From: DATJFQ01 sp035492775
GTDB taxonomy: Bacteria > Acidobacteriota > Vicinamibacteria > Vicinamibacterales > 2-12-FULL-66-21
NCBI GenBank assembly: GCA_035492775.1
Contig: DATJIW010000073.1
Coordinates: forward strand, 1 to 64,000
Length of the DNA: 64,000 nucleotides
Direction: 5' to 3'
Within the stretch, counting starts at the first letter, position 1, and each line of letters opens with the position of its first letter. A program made the position numbers and the translations under genes. Below are positions 25,753 to 34,157 of this stretch, one piece after another. Under the pieces are notes generated by a model. That model saw only the letters and a list, made by a program, of their open reading frames with translations. It did not search any database and had not been told where the DNA came from.

Positions 25753-26669
25753 CGCGCGCCCCGGGGACACTGCGCCGCACGCGCGCGATTGCTGCCGGCG
25801 CCGGCGCGTTGTGCCTGGCCGGCGCGATCGCGCTCCACGCGGCTGATCGCCGGTTCGCGCCGGCGCCGGACGTGCACGAGCCCGGCTTCCTGTATGTGCG
25901 CTCGCCCGCAACGGTCAAGCGGCTGGCGCTCGAGTACGACGCAATCGCCGCGGACGTGTACTGGATCCGCGCGCTTCAGCACTTCGGTCGCGAACACCTC
26001 GCCCAGCCGCCCACCGTCAGGACATATAACCTGCTGTACCCGCTGCTCGACCTGACGACGACGCTCGATCCGTACTTCAATATCGCGTACCGATTCGGCG
26101 CGATCTATCTCGGGGAGCCGTATCCCGACGGTCCCGGACGGCCGGATCTGGCCGTGACGCTCCTGCAGAAGGGACTCCACGCTCAGCCCGAGAAGTGGCA
26201 GTACATGCAGGACCTCGGCTTCGTCTACTACTGGCATCTCCACGACTACCGCGCGGCCGCGGCGTGGTTCGAGCGCGCCGCCGACATCAAAGGGGCGCCT
26301 TCCTGGCTTCGCCCGTTGGCGGCCGTCACCCTCGCGGAAGGAGGCCACACAGGAGCATCACGCATGCTCTGGGAACAGATCGCGAAGTCGGACGAACAAT
26401 GGCTCCGCGATTCCGCCCGACGGCGTCTCCAGCAGCTCGACGCGATGGATGTCATGGCGTCGGTCCAGGACCGGGTCCACGCGTACCACGCGTCGCATCC
26501 CGCGGTCCCGCTGACATGGACGACGCTCGCGGCGGCTGGCGTTGTTCCGGGTGTGCCGCTGGATCCCTCTGGGACGGCGTATGTGATCGATCCGAAGACG
26601 GGAGACGTGTCGGTGTCGTCCGATTCGGCTCTGTATCCGATGCCGGGACCGTACAGGCCGGAGCGCTGA
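25749..26669 (+). CDS. Membrane-anchored TPR-like protein of unknown function
   Basis: Protein of 306 residues from GTG 25749, overlapping the permease stop. One N-terminal hydrophobic helix (about 12-32, signal or anchor) is followed by a periplasmic domain. Helical hairpins around residues 70-215 read like degenerate TPRs (YFNIAYRFGAIYLGEPYPDG; WQYMQDLGFVYYWHLHDY). The C-terminal LDPSGTAYVIDPKTGDVSVS looks like a small beta element. I do not recognise the family, but similar genes beside an ABC pair and pilD occur in Acidobacteria as far as I recall. The next gene, pilD, overlaps by one base (TGATG). Confidence 0.7.
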   Translation: MTRAPGTLRRTRAIAAGAGALCLAGAIALHAADRRFAPAPDVHEPGFLYVRSPATVKRLALEYDAIAADVYWIRALQHFGREHLAQPPTVRTYNLLYPLLDLTTTLDPYFNIAYRFGAIYLGEPYPDGPGRPDLAVTLLQKGLHAQPEKWQYMQDLGFVYYWHLHDYRAAAAWFERAADIKGAPSWLRPLAAVTLAEGGHTGASRMLWEQIAKSDEQWLRDSARRRLQQLDAMDVMASVQDRVHAYHASHPAVPLTWTTLAAAGVVPGVPLDPSGTAYVIDPKTGDVSVSSDSALYPMPGPYRPER

Positions 26670-27439
26670 TGCACTTCGACGCGACGGCCATCGTTCTCGC
26701 GCTCGTCGGGCTGATGGTCGGCAGCTTTCTCAACGTCTGCATTTATCGAATCCCGCAGCGTCGCTCTGTCGTCCGGCCGCGATCGCGGTGCGCTTCGTGC
26801 GAACGCCCGCTCGCGTGGTACGAAAACATCCCCGTAGCGAGCTACATCGCGCTTCGCGGACGCTGCCGTACGTGCGGTGCTCGAATCGCACTGCGCTATC
26901 CGATCGTGGAGCTGGCGACGGCGGCTGCGTTCGTCCTCGAATACGCGGTTCTGGGATGGTCGCCGCTGCTCCCCGTGCGGATTGCTTTCGCCTGCATCCT
27001 CATCGTCCTTTTCGCGATCGATCTCGAGCATCAGCTGCTGCCGAACGTCATTACGCTGCCCGCGCTCTGCGCGGGCCTGGTCGCGGCGATCGCGCTGCCT
27101 CCCGGTCTTCGCGACGCGCTCATCGGCGCCATCGTCGGCGGCGGGATTCTGTTCCTCATTGCGGAGGTCTACTTCCGCCTGCGCCACGAGGAGGGCATGG
27201 GCATGGGGGACGTGAAGATGCTCGCGATGATCGGAGCGTTCCTCGGTTGGAAGCTGACCCTTCTCACGCTCATTCTGGCGTCGCTCGGCGGTTCCCTTGC
27301 TGGCGTGCTGCTGCTCGTCACGCGCCGCGGCAATCTGAAGGCAGCCCTGCCGTTTGGAACGTTTCTCGCGGCCGGAGCGCTGGCCGCAAGCCTGTTCGGC
27401 GAGCCGATCGTCGCGTGGTATCTCGGTCGTCTCACCTGA
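26669..27439 (+). CDS. pilD: Prepilin leader peptidase / N-methyltransferase PilD
   Basis: Inner-membrane aspartyl protease that removes prepilin leaders on the cytoplasmic side and methylates the new N-terminus. It has 256 residues. The N-terminal domain carries the zinc cysteines C41-X2-C44 and C66-X2-C69 found in bifunctional enzymes. Catalytic aspartates are D118 (FAIDLEHQLLP) and D181 (GMGMGDVKML). Eight or so helices match the family. It should process every pilin in the window, including the one fused to YfhO. Confidence 0.96.
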   Translation: MHFDATAIVLALVGLMVGSFLNVCIYRIPQRRSVVRPRSRCASCERPLAWYENIPVASYIALRGRCRTCGARIALRYPIVELATAAAFVLEYAVLGWSPLLPVRIAFACILIVLFAIDLEHQLLPNVITLPALCAGLVAAIALPPGLRDALIGAIVGGGILFLIAEVYFRLRHEEGMGMGDVKMLAMIGAFLGWKLTLLTLILASLGGSLAGVLLLVTRRGNLKAALPFGTFLAAGALAASLFGEPIVAWYLGRLT

Positions 27440-27448
27440 GGCTTGACG

Positions 27449-28744
27449 ATGGCGAGGTCCACGCTGCTCCTGTTCATGCTGGGCGCGATCATTTTCGCGC
27501 TCGCAAATGTGCTCGCGATCGCGGTGCTGCGCTTTGCCGCGGCCGTCCGGCGCCTGGCGCGTTCGGATCGGGCGGGCAGCGAAACGCTGCTGATGGCCGA
27601 CGCCGTGCAGGACGCCGTGCACCGGCTGCGGAACGAGGAGCGCGCGATGAAAGCGCGCGCCGAAGAATCCGAGCGCCTGAGCAGCGAGATTATCGCCAGC
27701 ATGACCTCCGGTGTGCTCGTCGTCGACGAGAAGCGGCGGGTCCGCACGCTCAACCCGGCCGGTGTGCATCTGCTGTGGGGCGACGACCCGCAAGCCGGAG
27801 CCGGGCCGCAGCCGGGGTCAGACCCCGCGCTGCACGAATTACTCTCGTCGACGCCCGCGCTCGCTGACGTCGTCGAGGAGTCCCTCGCCTCGGGCAAGCC
27901 GATCGTCAGGCGCGCGCTGCGGCTGGAGAGCGCGGGATCGACGGCCTCGCATCTGGGCGTCACGGTGTCCCCAATCCGCAGCACCACCGGAGCGCTGCAG
28001 GGTGCCATCTGCCTGTTCAGCGATCTCAGCGAGGTCGCCGAGCTCGAAGAGCAGCTGCGCCTCAAGGACAGCCTCGCGCGGCTCGGCGAACTCACGGCAG
28101 GCATCGCGCACGAGTTCCGGAACGGCCTCGCCACGATTCACGGCTACGCGCGGCTGCTGGACCTGGAAACGCTGCCGGAACAATACCGCCCGTACGTCAC
28201 CGGCATTCGCGAGGAGACGGAATCGCTCCGTCAGGTCGTCACGCAGTTCCTGAACTTCGCGAAACCAACCAACCTCGTGCTGGCCCGAATCGACATCGGT
28301 GCACTGGTGGAACGCGCGGCCGAAGAGATTGGTGCGGAGGCACGCGCACGCGGGGGTCGCATCTCGGTCCGCGGACGATTCGGAAGCGTCGACGGCGACG
28401 AGGTGCTGCTGCGCCAGGCGTTCAGCAACCTCTGCCGCAACGCGCTCGAGGCCTGCGCCGCGATCGGTACTGCTCCCGACATCGCGATCGAAGGCTCGCC
28501 CGATCCCTCACAATCGGTGCTGCGGATTGCGATCACCGACAACGGTCCGGGGATCGACGATCGCGTGGCCTCGCAGATGTTCCAGCCGTTCTTCACGACG
28601 AAGGCGAACGGCATCGGCCTCGGACTCGCGCTCGTCCAGAAAATCGTCGTCACGCACAACGGCCGCATCTCCGCCTCCCGCGATCCCGACCGCGGCGCCC
28701 GCATCGTCGTCACGCTGCCGCTCCCCGATTCGGCGCACGCCTGA
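27449..28744 (+). CDS. Membrane sensor histidine kinase (NtrB/PilS-like)
   Basis: Sensor kinase of 431 residues from ATG 27449 (TGAGG upstream; a TTG two codons earlier is less likely). One or two N-terminal helices (4-30), a coiled segment, a PAS domain (about 85-190, MTSGVLVVDEKRRVRTLN), HisKA with phosphoacceptor H221 (GIAHEFRNGLATIHG), and a HATPase domain (SNLCRNALEAC, ITDNGPGIDD, GIGLGLALV). It lies 9 bases after pilD. The likely partner is the NtrC-type regulator at 31554, separated from it by four pilus-related genes. It is a second system beside PilS/PilR and may control minor pilins or another regulon. Confidence 0.88.
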   Translation: MARSTLLLFMLGAIIFALANVLAIAVLRFAAAVRRLARSDRAGSETLLMADAVQDAVHRLRNEERAMKARAEESERLSSEIIASMTSGVLVVDEKRRVRTLNPAGVHLLWGDDPQAGAGPQPGSDPALHELLSSTPALADVVEESLASGKPIVRRALRLESAGSTASHLGVTVSPIRSTTGALQGAICLFSDLSEVAELEEQLRLKDSLARLGELTAGIAHEFRNGLATIHGYARLLDLETLPEQYRPYVTGIREETESLRQVVTQFLNFAKPTNLVLARIDIGALVERAAEEIGAEARARGGRISVRGRFGSVDGDEVLLRQAFSNLCRNALEACAAIGTAPDIAIEGSPDPSQSVLRIAITDNGPGIDDRVASQMFQPFFTTKANGIGLGLALVQKIVVTHNGRISASRDPDRGARIVVTLPLPDSAHA

Positions 28745-28755
28745 CAGCGGTCCAG

Positions 28756-28772
28756 CGAGAGCAGTGCTCTCG
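28756..28772 (+). other. 17-base palindrome before the minor pilin genes
   Basis: CGAGAGCA (28756-28763), one base, TGCTCTCG (28765-28772), in the 54-base gap between the kinase and the PilV-like gene. It is followed by AAAATTC, so it is not a terminator for the plus strand. It may be an operator or an mRNA hairpin. Confidence 0.35.
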
Positions 28773-28798
28773 AAAATTCATCATTCCCTCGCGCGTGA

Positions 28799-29278
28799 AT
28801 GACGCGGATTCTGCGTACTTCGGTGGCGCCGCCGCCAATTCGCGCGGAAATCCGCGCGGTTCGACCTTTGCACCCGTCGATCGGCATGCGGGGCATCAGC
28901 CTGATCGAAGTGACGATCGCGACCGCGCTCATGACGACCATGGCGCTTGGCGTCGCACCGCTCCTGGCGTCCGCCGTGCGGGCGAACGCCACGGCCCGTC
29001 TGCAGTTCGCGGCGACGACCGCCGCCAGCGAGCGAATGGAGGATCTGCTCGCGGCGCCGTTCGCCGACGCGCTCTCGCCAGCGGATGCGTTGACTGTCAA
29101 CTATCCGGATTTCAGCGACATCGTGACATCGGCCGCCGGAACGTTCGTCCGGCGCTGGAGCATCACGCAATACGGCGGAGACCCCGCGGACACGCGCGTG
29201 TTCAGCGTTCGTGTCACCGCGGATGGCAGGCCGCCCCTCGTAACGCTGACCACGATACGGACGAGGACGGGACCGTGA
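28799..29278 (+). CDS. Minor pilin, PilV-like
   Basis: Pseudopilin of 159 residues as drawn. The class III leader site is MRG^ISLIEVTIATALMTTMAL with Glu at +5. An in-frame ATG at 28886 would leave a leader of only three residues; the ATG at 28799 gives 32. Neither has a good ribosome site, so the start is uncertain. The mature domain (AASERMEDLLAAPF; YGGDPADTRVFSVRVTAD) resembles PilV/GspI-type minor pilins that prime pilus assembly. The stop overlaps the PilW-like gene (GTGA). Confidence 0.8.
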   Translation: MTRILRTSVAPPPIRAEIRAVRPLHPSIGMRGISLIEVTIATALMTTMALGVAPLLASAVRANATARLQFAATTAASERMEDLLAAPFADALSPADALTVNYPDFSDIVTSAAGTFVRRWSITQYGGDPADTRVFSVRVTADGRPPLVTLTTIRTRTGP

Positions 29279-30180
29279 GCGATCGCGGGTATTCGCTGGT
29301 CGAGATGCTCATATCGATGGCGATCATGCTGACCGTCTTCGGGGGCGTGTGCCAGCTGGCGTCACCGGCACATGCGACCGCGCTCATCCAGGCGGAGCTG
29401 CAGGACATGGAGCAGCGCGCCCGCATTGTCGCCGACAGGCTCACGCGCGACCTGTGGCTCGCGGGTGCCGGTCCGATCGGCGTACCGCGCGGCGGTCCGC
29501 TGGGAGCGCGCTTTACGCCGATCCTGCCGATCATCTGTTGTGGCGGCGGTGCCGACGCTCCTGGATCGGCGTTCACCGACCGGGTGACGATCATGTACGC
29601 GCCGGCGGACGCCATTCAGGCAGTCACCGCAACCGACATCTCGCCTGGCGCGCTGTTGCTCTCACTTGCGCCAGGGCCTTCGTGCCTGTCTCCGCCCTTG
29701 TGCGGATTCGCAGACGGAGATCTGCTTCTCGTCTTCGACGACAGCGGGTCGTTCGATACGTTTCGGATCGATCTGTCGTCTGGACTGCCGATGTTGCTGC
29801 CGCGGTCCAGTCCGTACAGTGCGACGTACACTGCCGGAGCTACAGCGGTTCGGGTCATCTCCCGCACGTACTTCCACGACGCCATATCCGACCGGTTGTT
29901 CGTCAGCGAGAACGAAGCGGCGCCGCAGCCCATCGTAGACGGCGTCACAGCGTTCCGGCTCCAGTATCGTGACTCGTCCGGTGCTTCGCTGGACGTTCAG
30001 CTCGGAGATGGTCCGTGGCGCGGCGGCGGCGGAACTGTGTACGATGCCGATCTCCTCCGCGTCCGCAGCGTTCGCGTGTCGTTCACGATCCGCAGCGGTC
30101 TTTCCGGTACGGGCGCGCTGAGCATCCCGGACCTCACGTCAGCGATCGACGTCACTTTGCGAAATGGCGGGAGCGGCTGA
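29275..30180 (+). CDS. Minor pilin, PilW-like
   Basis: Prepilin of 301 residues from GTG 29275. Leader MSDRG, then YSLVEMLISMAIMLTVFGG with Glu at +5. The long globular domain begins with the helix QDMEQRARIVADRLTRDLW, typical of PilW/GspJ-like proteins that carry RDLW-type sequences, and includes cysteine-containing loops (IICCGGG; SCLSPPLCGF). It overlaps the PilV-like gene before and the PilX-like gene after (TGATG). Together they would form the tip-priming complex of the pilus. Confidence 0.88.
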   Translation: MSDRGYSLVEMLISMAIMLTVFGGVCQLASPAHATALIQAELQDMEQRARIVADRLTRDLWLAGAGPIGVPRGGPLGARFTPILPIICCGGGADAPGSAFTDRVTIMYAPADAIQAVTATDISPGALLLSLAPGPSCLSPPLCGFADGDLLLVFDDSGSFDTFRIDLSSGLPMLLPRSSPYSATYTAGATAVRVISRTYFHDAISDRLFVSENEAAPQPIVDGVTAFRLQYRDSSGASLDVQLGDGPWRGGGGTVYDADLLRVRSVRVSFTIRSGLSGTGALSIPDLTSAIDVTLRNGGSG

Positions 30181-30782
30181 TGGCGCTCCTCACGGTGCTC
30201 GTCGCCGGTGTGCTGCTCCTCGCGTACGGATTGACCACGACGTTCATGGCGAACACGGAGACGGCCATCGCGTCGGCCAATCGCGCGGGACGGGAAGCCG
30301 TGTATGCGGCAGACGCTGCCGCGCACGCCGCCATCGCCGAGCTCGCGCCGATGTCAGTCTGGGATCCGGTGCTTGGCGGCCAGCTCTCGGCGTTTCACGA
30401 CGTCACCATGACGCCGCGAGTGGACGGGGAGGCCAACCCCCTCGACCTGGCGGCGCGTACGGCGACCCTGCAGGCGGAGACCGATGCGGTGGCCTCCGGG
30501 CCCGACCGGCCGGTCTGGCGCCTGTTCGCGTGGGGGCCGGCATCGATGCTGCTTCCGTCTCCCGCATCGATAGGCCCGTTCTACCTCGCCGTGTGGTTCG
30601 CTGACGATTCTGGCGATGGCGATGGAAATCCGTCGGCCGACGCGAACGGAATCGTAATCGTGCACGCAGAATCGTACGGGGCCGGCGGGGTACTCCGAGC
30701 GGTGGAGTGCGTGATAAGCCGCTCGCCGACAACGGGTTCGCGTCCGCTGCTGCTGTCGTGGCACGAATTGCGACCGATATAA
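30180..30782 (+). CDS. Minor pilus assembly protein, PilX-like
   Basis: Protein of 200 residues starting at ATG 30180, overlapping the PilW-like stop. A single N-terminal hydrophobic helix (MALLTVLVAGVLLLAYGLTT) is followed by NRAGREAVYAADAAAHAAIA, the pattern of the PilX_N family, whose members lack a standard leader sequence in many Acidobacteria (recollection). The rest is a soluble domain of unknown fold ending LLLSWHELRPI. Gene order V-W-X supports the assignment. Confidence 0.75.
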   Translation: MALLTVLVAGVLLLAYGLTTTFMANTETAIASANRAGREAVYAADAAAHAAIAELAPMSVWDPVLGGQLSAFHDVTMTPRVDGEANPLDLAARTATLQAETDAVASGPDRPVWRLFAWGPASMLLPSPASIGPFYLAVWFADDSGDGDGNPSADANGIVIVHAESYGAGGVLRAVECVISRSPTTGSRPLLLSWHELRPI

Positions 30783-30798
30783 TGGGGGAAGGATCCGA

Positions 30799-31539
30799 AT
30801 GCACACTTTTGCACCTGCGCTGGCCCTGATCGGGGCGTTGCTGTGGCCCGCAGCCGCCCACGCGCAGTCGCTTGGCGAGGTCGCGCAGCGGGAGGCTGCC
30901 CGCCGGAAGGCTGAGGCGAGCGCGCCGAAAACGGCCGCTCCGCAAACGCCTGCGGCGCCCGCGGCGCTTCCCGCGCAGCCCGAAGCGCAGCCGGACGATC
31001 AGTTCTCACCCTCCGCGACAGGGAACATATCGCTCGCGGACATTGCGCGGCGCGAGGCGGCACGCCGGAAGGCGCTCGCGGCGTCCGGACAGCGCGCCAG
31101 GCTGCTGACGAACGGCGACGTCAAGAAATGGGAGCCGCCGGCAGACACGGCGTCGCCTGATACCACGCCTGTCGTCGGCGAGGCCGGGAAGGCCGCCGAT
31201 GCGGCTGCCGGCGCGGGGCGCCCAACGGATTCGTCGAAGGACGCCACGGACGAGGCAAAGGGTGAAGAATACTGGCATTCGCGCGTCAGCGCCGCGCGCG
31301 AGGAACTGCGGCGCAATCAGGCGTTTGCCGAGGCGCTTCAGAGCCGTATCAATGCGCTGAGCGCCGAGTTCTCCGCGAAGGACGATCCCGCCGCGCGCGC
31401 GCTTGTCGCCGACGATCGGCAGAAAGCGATCGCCGAGCTGGATCGATTGACGAAACAGATCGCGGACAATCAGAAGGCGATAGCCGATATCGAGGAAGAC
31501 GCCCGCCGCGCCGGCGTGCCGGCAGGCTGGATCCGCTGA
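30799..31539 (+). CDS. Secreted coiled-coil protein with duplicated QREAARRKA motif
   Basis: Protein of 246 residues with a signal peptide (about 1-22, ending AHAQS). Two copies of a short motif occur near the N-terminus: SLGEVAQREAARRKA (about 24-38) and SLADIARREAARRKA (about 78-92), separated by Ala/Pro-rich sequence. A Pro/Asp/Ala-rich linker precedes a C-terminal coiled coil (WHSRVSAAREELRRNQAFAE to about 240). I do not know the family. It lies between the minor pilins and the NtrC-type regulator, 16 and 14 bases from each, so it is probably part of the pilus operon and acts in the periplasm. Confidence 0.75.
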   Translation: MHTFAPALALIGALLWPAAAHAQSLGEVAQREAARRKAEASAPKTAAPQTPAAPAALPAQPEAQPDDQFSPSATGNISLADIARREAARRKALAASGQRARLLTNGDVKKWEPPADTASPDTTPVVGEAGKAADAAAGAGRPTDSSKDATDEAKGEEYWHSRVSAAREELRRNQAFAEALQSRINALSAEFSAKDDPAARALVADDRQKAIAELDRLTKQIADNQKAIADIEEDARRAGVPAGWIR

Positions 31540-31553
31540 GTTCCCGTACCTGC

Positions 31554-32942
31554 GTGCCCGCGACCGCGCGAATCCTGCTCGTCGAAGACAAGGACTCCCT
31601 CCGCACCATGTTGCGCCTGGCGCTCGAGAGCCAGGGCTACGCGGTCGTGGAAGCTCGCGATCAAGGAGAAGCACTCCGCGAGCTTCACCACGCGGATCCA
31701 GACCTCATCCTGTCGGACCTTCGGCTGCCCGAAGGCGACGGGCTTGGTGTGCTCCGCGCCGCCAAGGAGATTGACGCGGAAATCCCCGTCATCGTGATGA
31801 CGGCGTACGGGAGCATCGAGGATGCCGTCGCGGCGATGAAGGAAGGCGCGCTCGACTTCCTCGCCAAGCCTGTCGATCCCGACCATCTGCTCCTGCTCGT
31901 CGCGCGCGCGCTCCAGCAGCGGCGTATCGCGACGGAAAATCTGCTGATGAAAGAGGAGCTGGCGGTGCGCCGCGGCGCGCCGCAACTCGTCGGCGAGGAT
32001 CCATCCCTTCGCAAAGTGTTTGCGTCGATGCAGCGCGCGGCGGGCACAGATGCCACGGTGCTGCTCGAAGGGGAAAGCGGCACCGGCAAGGAACTGTTCG
32101 CCCGGTCGCTGCACGCGCTGAGTCCGAGAGCGGACGCGCCGTTTGTGGCGATCAACTGCGCCGCGATCCCGGAAACGCTCCTCGAAACGGAACTCTTCGG
32201 GCATGAGAAAGGCGCGTTCACCGGTGCGGTCGCGCGCAAGCCCGGCAAGTTCGAGATGGCGCATCGCGGCACGCTCTTTCTCGACGAGATCGGCGATCTG
32301 CCGCTCGCACTGCAGGCCAAGATTCTGCGCGCGCTCGAAGAGAAGCGGTTCGAGCGCGTGGGGGGTACCGTGTCAGTGCAGGTAGACGTGCGGCTGGTGG
32401 CCGCGACCAACCGCGGTCTGAAAGCCGCGGTCGCCGCGCGCCGCTTCCGCGAGGATCTCTATTTCCGCCTGTCCGTCTTTCCCATCACGGTGCCGCCGCT
32501 GCGCGATCGTCCCGGCGACATTCCGCTGCTGGCGAGGTTCTTCGTCGAGCGCGTCTGCCGCGACCTCAAGCGGCGGCCGCTCACGCTCACACCCGACGCG
32601 CTGGAGGCGCTGCAGCGCTACCGCTGGCCGGGTAACGTCCGCGAGCTGCAGAATTGCATCGAGCGCGCGGCGATCCTCGCGGAAGGGGACGCGATCCTGC
32701 CGCGGCACCTGAATCTCTCGTTCGCGGAGCCGCCTGCCCAGCCGGCGCCGTCGCCCTGGGCCGCGCTCGACCTGTCGGGCTCGCTCAACGAAGTCACGCG
32801 GCGCGCGATCACGCAGGTCGAACAGTTGAAGATCGAGGAAGCGCTGAAAGAGGCGTCCGGCAACAAGGGACGCGCGTCGGAACTGCTCCAGATTCCTTAC
32901 AAGACGTTCCTGGTCAAGCTGAAGGAACACGGGATCGAATAG
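31554..32942 (+). CDS. NtrC-class sigma-54-dependent response regulator
   Basis: Activator of 462 residues from GTG 31554. Receiver domain with phosphoacceptor D55 (LILSDLRLPEGDG), AAA+ domain with Walker A GESGTGKE, GAFTGA loop (EKGAFTGAVARKPGKFE), Walker B LFLDEIGDLP, R-finger region, and a C-terminal Fis-like helix-turn-helix (KGRASELLQIPYKTFLVKLK). It is the likely partner of the kinase at 27449. It ends the long plus-strand run that starts at pilB. Confidence 0.93.
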   Translation: MPATARILLVEDKDSLRTMLRLALESQGYAVVEARDQGEALRELHHADPDLILSDLRLPEGDGLGVLRAAKEIDAEIPVIVMTAYGSIEDAVAAMKEGALDFLAKPVDPDHLLLLVARALQQRRIATENLLMKEELAVRRGAPQLVGEDPSLRKVFASMQRAAGTDATVLLEGESGTGKELFARSLHALSPRADAPFVAINCAAIPETLLETELFGHEKGAFTGAVARKPGKFEMAHRGTLFLDEIGDLPLALQAKILRALEEKRFERVGGTVSVQVDVRLVAATNRGLKAAVAARRFREDLYFRLSVFPITVPPLRDRPGDIPLLARFFVERVCRDLKRRPLTLTPDALEALQRYRWPGNVRELQNCIERAAILAEGDAILPRHLNLSFAEPPAQPAPSPWAALDLSGSLNEVTRRAITQVEQLKIEEALKEASGNKGRASELLQIPYKTFLVKLKEHGIE

Positions 32943-32950
32943 CGGATCGA

Positions 32951-32996
32951 AGATTCCAGGGTCATTTCAGAGGCGTCAGTCCTGGGTCTGGAATCT
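32951..32996. terminator. Inverted repeat between convergent genes
   Basis: AGATTCCAG (32951-32959) pairs with CTGGAATCT (32988-32996), with a nested CCAGG/CCTGG. The loop is long and no T-tract is present on either strand. It sits exactly between the ends of the response regulator and aroB, so a bidirectional terminator is possible. Confidence 0.3.
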
Positions 32997-33001
32997 GAGA
33001 T

Positions 33002-34105
33002 TCATCGCGCGACACCCAACCCGTCGAGCGCGCGCTCGATCTCGTCGGTCGTGACGTCGGCCACGACGTCGCACGATCCGATCGCCGTCGGCAGCACGAA
33101 GTGCAGCCGTCCGTTGAGCACCTTCTTGTCGCGGCCGATGCTGTCGATGACCTGCGCTGCCGACAGGTCGCCGATGGCGGGCAGCGGTCCCATCGCGGTG
33201 ATGAGGCTGACGAGCGCTTCGCGGTCGGCGGCGGGCATCGTGCCGCGATGCTCTCCGATGCTGGCGGCAGCAAGCATCCCGTAAGCGACCGCTTCACCGT
33301 GACGGAGCCGGCGATATTTCGTGACTGCTTCGAGCGCGTGGCCGACCGTGTGCCCGAAGTTCAGCGTGCGGCGCGCGCCGGTCTCGTGTTCGTCGTCGCC
33401 AACCACCCGCGCCTTGATCCGGCACGACTCGCCGATCACCTGCATCAGCGCTCCGGTGTCGCGCGCGAAGATGGCGCTCAGTGACGCGCTCAGGGTGTCG
33501 AACAGGCTGCGGCTGGCGATGACGCCGTACTTGATCGTCTCGTAGAGTCCCGCGCGGAACTCGCGGCGCGGCAGCGTCCCCAGCAGCTCGGGATCAACGA
33601 CGACCAGCGCTGGCGGATGGAATGCGCCGATCAGGTTCTTTCCCGCTGCGTGATTCACGCCGACCTTGCCGCCGATCGCGCTGTCGACCTGCGCGAGCAG
33701 GGTGGTCGGCACGTGGACGAGCGCGATTCCGCGCAGATACGTCGCCGCGGCGAAACCAGCCGTATCCCCGAGGACTCCGCCGCCGATTGCCACGAGCGTG
33801 CTCCCGCGGTCCGCGCGTGCGCGGATCAGTCCTTCATAGACGCGGCTGACCGACTGCAGGTTCTTGAAGCGCTCGCCGTCCGGCAGCAGAATCGGTTCCT
33901 CCGCTGACAAGCCTCGAAACCGGTCGCCGTGGAATCTCCAGACCGTGGCGTTCGACACCAGAACGCACGCGCCCGCGCGGCCGTTGTCGCGCAGCAGACG
34001 GCCGGCCCTCGCCGATATACCGGGCGCAATGATCACCGGATACGTTCCGGCGCGGCTGTCGACATCGATGCGAACCGGAGTCCGGGTCGCGACGGGAGAG
34101 GTCAT
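33002..34105 (-). CDS. aroB: 3-Dehydroquinate synthase
   Basis: Second enzyme of the shikimate pathway: converts DAHP to 3-dehydroquinate using NAD and a divalent metal. It has 367 residues, the usual length. Visible motifs: nucleotide-binding GGGVLGDTAGFAAATYLRGI, GGKVGVNHAAGKNLIG with the substrate-binding lysine, FRAGLYETIKYG with a metal-ligand Glu, and NFGHTVGHALE with metal-ligand histidines. It stands alone on the minus strand, divergent from proS across about 52 bases. Confidence 0.96.
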   Translation of the reverse strand: MTSPVATRTPVRIDVDSRAGTYPVIIAPGISARAGRLLRDNGRAGACVLVSNATVWRFHGDRFRGLSAEEPILLPDGERFKNLQSVSRVYEGLIRARADRGSTLVAIGGGVLGDTAGFAAATYLRGIALVHVPTTLLAQVDSAIGGKVGVNHAAGKNLIGAFHPPALVVVDPELLGTLPRREFRAGLYETIKYGVIASRSLFDTLSASLSAIFARDTGALMQVIGESCRIKARVVGDDEHETGARRTLNFGHTVGHALEAVTKYRRLRHGEAVAYGMLAAASIGEHRGTMPAADREALVSLITAMGPLPAIGDLSAAQVIDSIGRDKKVLNGRLHFVLPTAIGSCDVVADVTTDEIERALDGLGVAR

Positions 34106-34157
34106 GACTGGTGTCGGGCGAATGGTAGGATAACAAGACTACACGCACAAACCTCCA

